Shown: positions 62,688 to 64,000 of the stretch, piece by piece
Numbering within the stretch: position 1 is the stretch's first letter
Layout: the number at the start of each line of letters is the position of its first letter
The notes under the pieces: model-generated
What the model was told of the DNA's origin: nothing
The model's database searches: none
Seen by the model: only the letters and a program-made list of their open reading frames with translations
Source of the DNA: Miltoncostaea sp050250915
GTDB taxonomy: Bacteria > Actinomycetota > Thermoleophilia > Miltoncostaeales > Miltoncostaeaceae
Assembly (NCBI GenBank): GCA_050250915.1
Contig: JBFWNT010000010.1
Span: 1 to 64,000 of the forward strand
DNA: 64,000 nucleotides
Direction: 5' to 3'
Made by a program: the position numbers and the translations under genes

Positions 62688-62968
62688 CCGCCTACGTCAT
62701 CCTGATCGCGCTCGCCGTCGCGGTGGTGGGCGTGATCGTGAAGGTCGGGGTGGACCTGCGCCGGGACCTCCGCGAGGACCGCGAGGCCCACGGCGGCCGC
62801 CAGACGCTGGCGGCCGCACGGCGGGCCTGGTGGATCATCGCCATCGTCCTGCTGCTGGTGCTGCTGCTGATCGTCCTGCCGCTGCTGCTGGCGGACGACT
62901 CGGACCCGGCGACCGGCGACCGTCCGGAGCCCGCGCGGGTCGCCGCCGCCTCCGCGACCCTCCTGTGA
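62684..62968 (+). CDS. Small two-helix membrane protein
   Basis: A 94-residue protein with two membrane helices (about 3-24 and 48-71) separated by a charged loop (DLRRDLREDREAHGG) and ending in a soluble tail. Its GTG at 62684 overlaps the pepA stop, which supports it as a real, coupled gene. No family recognised. Confidence 0.6.
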   Translation: MTAYVILIALAVAVVGVIVKVGVDLRRDLREDREAHGGRQTLAAARRAWWIIAIVLLLVLLLIVLPLLLADDSDPATGDRPEPARVAAASATLL

Positions 62969-63074
62969 GACCCCCGTCCCCACCGCGGCCGTCCGCCGCC
63001 GGCCGGGCCCACCCGCCCGGGCCTGGGCGCCCGTCACGGCTGGACGCGGGGCACCCGGGCCGACGAGGATCGGC

Positions 63075-63500
63075 GTGACCCGCGAGGAGGTGCGGTTGGG
63101 CGCAGGCGATGATGGGCTCCGCGAGATCACCGACCGGATGCACCGCGAGGAGCAGCGCGGAGCCGAGGGGGTCCCGTTCTTCGCGGGGCTCCTCGACGAG
63201 GACCTGCGGTTCCGGCGGGCGAGCGGGATGGTGGTGACGCGCGACCATTTCCTGCACGACCTCGCGCGGCCCGACAACCGCCGCACGCGGATCGAGGCCG
63301 TGGCCGACCCGGGCATCCAGGTCCTCGGCGACCGCGCCCTGGTGCAGGTGATGCTGGCGGTGGAGGGGTCGGACGGCGACACGCCGGTCGATGGCGTTTA
63401 CCTCAACATCCGGGTCTTCGAGCGCGACGGCCCGGGGCCGTGGGCCCTGACCGTGTGGTTCAACGAGCGGGTGGGCGACATCGCCCCGCCCGCCGCCTAG
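63075..63500 (+). CDS. NTF2-like/SnoaL-type protein
   Basis: A 141-residue protein resembling the cone-shaped NTF2 fold: a helical start (EITDRMHREEQRG), FFAGLLDEDLRFRRASG, then the strands IQVLGDRALVQVMLAVEG and GVYLNIRVFERDG ... ALTVWFNERV. GTG at 63075 follows GAGGATCG. Such proteins include enzymes and small-ligand binders; no catalytic residues can be assigned. Its end overlaps the convergent meaB by four bases. Confidence 0.7.
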   Translation: MTREEVRLGAGDDGLREITDRMHREEQRGAEGVPFFAGLLDEDLRFRRASGMVVTRDHFLHDLARPDNRRTRIEAVADPGIQVLGDRALVQVMLAVEGSDGDTPVDGVYLNIRVFERDGPGPWALTVWFNERVGDIAPPAA

Positions 63501-64000
63501 TCCAGGCCGGCGCGCTCCAGCACCCGGTCGACCGCCGTCGAGGGGTCGAGGCGGCGGTCGATGACGTCACCGATCAGGCCGTCCAGGAACGCGTCGTCGG
63601 CGCCCGCCTCCACCCGCCGGGCCATGCGCTCGGCGGCGAGCGCCCGCAGCTGGCGGCCCAGGCCCTCGCGACGGCGCTCCTGCAGCCGGTCCCCGTCGTC
63701 GAGGTGGGCGCGGTGTCCCTCGACCTGCTCCCAGAGGTCGTCGACGCCGCCCTCCTCCAGCGCCCTCACCCGCACGATGGGCGGCTCCCAGGGGCCGGCG
63801 GGCACCAGCGACAGGGCGTTGCGCAGCTCGGCGACCATCGCATCGGCGCCCTCGCGATCGGCCTTGGTGACGGCCAGGACGTCGGGGATCTCCATGAGCC
63901 CCGCCTTGATCGCCTGCACCCCGTCGCCGCTCCCCGGCATCAGCGCGAGCACCACCGTGTCGGCGAGGGTCTGCACCTCCACCTCGTTCTGGCCGGAGCC
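63497..64000 (-). CDS. meaB: Methylmalonyl-CoA mutase-associated GTPase MeaB (partial)
   Basis: The C-terminal 167 residues of a MeaB/ArgK-type G protein; the start lies beyond the window. It begins in GSGQNEVEVQTLADT, the end of the switch/Walker B region, continues with VVLALMPGSGDGVQAIKAGLMEIPDVLAVTKADREGA (in pieces; the guanine-specificity motif appears as TKAD rather than NKAD) and ends with the helical dimerisation arm. MeaB protects and reloads B12-dependent methylmalonyl-CoA mutase, matching the small subunit at 60719. Confidence 0.9.
   Translation of the reverse strand, partial: GSGQNEVEVQTLADTVVLALMPGSGDGVQAIKAGLMEIPDVLAVTKADREGADAMVAELRNALSLVPAGPWEPPIVRVRALEEGGVDDLWEQVEGHRAHLDDGDRLQERRREGLGRQLRALAAERMARRVEAGADDAFLDGLIGDVIDRRLDPSTAVDRVLERAGLD

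Overview
The window is high-GC DNA (roughly 70-75 % by eye), almost fully coding, with short intergenic gaps, many GTG starts and frequent 4-base GTGA/ATGA overlaps between consecutive genes. Gene content and order (secA-prfB-ftsE-ftsX-ctp-rnr-smpB, rpmE-prfA-prmC-tsaC-glyA, a complete atpI-BEFHAGDC cluster, an F420-type NADP oxidoreductase, LCP and WecA/TagO-type wall enzymes) point to a Gram-positive actinobacterium. The secreted-protein styles resemble Thermoleophilia (Solirubrobacter/Miltoncostaea-like). That placement is inference; no rRNA or tRNA gene is present to confirm it.

Layout. 1-8.2 kb is accessory: an IS481-type transposase end, three tandem paralogous lipoproteins that each follow a conserved two-box promoter-like motif, a secreted DUF4091 protein, an ECF sigma factor and a small partner. 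8.2-17.5 kb (minus strand) holds housekeeping genes: smpB, rnr, an S41 protease, ftsX, ftsE, prfB, secA. 17.6-20.7 kb has an AlkC-like repair protein, an F420-type oxidoreductase, the hibernation factor hpf and comF. 20.7-30.9 kb (minus strand) is a long tightly coupled operon: M20 peptidase, LCP ligase, UDP-glucose dehydrogenase interrupted by a 473-residue intein, a sugar-phosphate nucleotidyltransferase, a PGI/PMI-type isomerase, ahcY and mtnA. 31-36 kb is a mosaic of hydrolase, MFS transporter, rhodanese, two TetR regulators with visible operators, a DUF4260 protein, and a LuxR-type regulator truncated against a decayed IS481 fragment.

36.0-43.2 kb is the ATP synthase operon with a clear promoter. 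43.5-47.8 kb holds a secreted protein of unknown function, wecA/tagO, a short-chain dehydrogenase, upp and a DUF4242 protein. 47.87-48.33 kb is a non-coding cluster of about 16 copies of a palindrome near CGTTCA-NN-TGAACG. 48.3-52.7 kb is a four-gene export cluster (GH26-like, DUF1800, DUF1501, cupredoxin). 52.7-58.8 kb has VOC and AraC-type proteins, then glyA, tsaC, prmC, an unknown gene, prfA and rpmE. 58.9-64 kb carries etfA, etfB, a stand-alone B12-binding mutase subunit, pepA, small proteins, and meaB cut by the window edge.

Only two stretches longer than 300 bases lack a gene: 43163-43494 (ATP synthase promoter region) and 47802-48318 (palindromic repeat cluster). The strongest unusual signals are the intein placed exactly at the catalytic cysteine of UDP-glucose dehydrogenase, the palindrome cluster, and the triplicated lipoproteins with their shared two-box motif.
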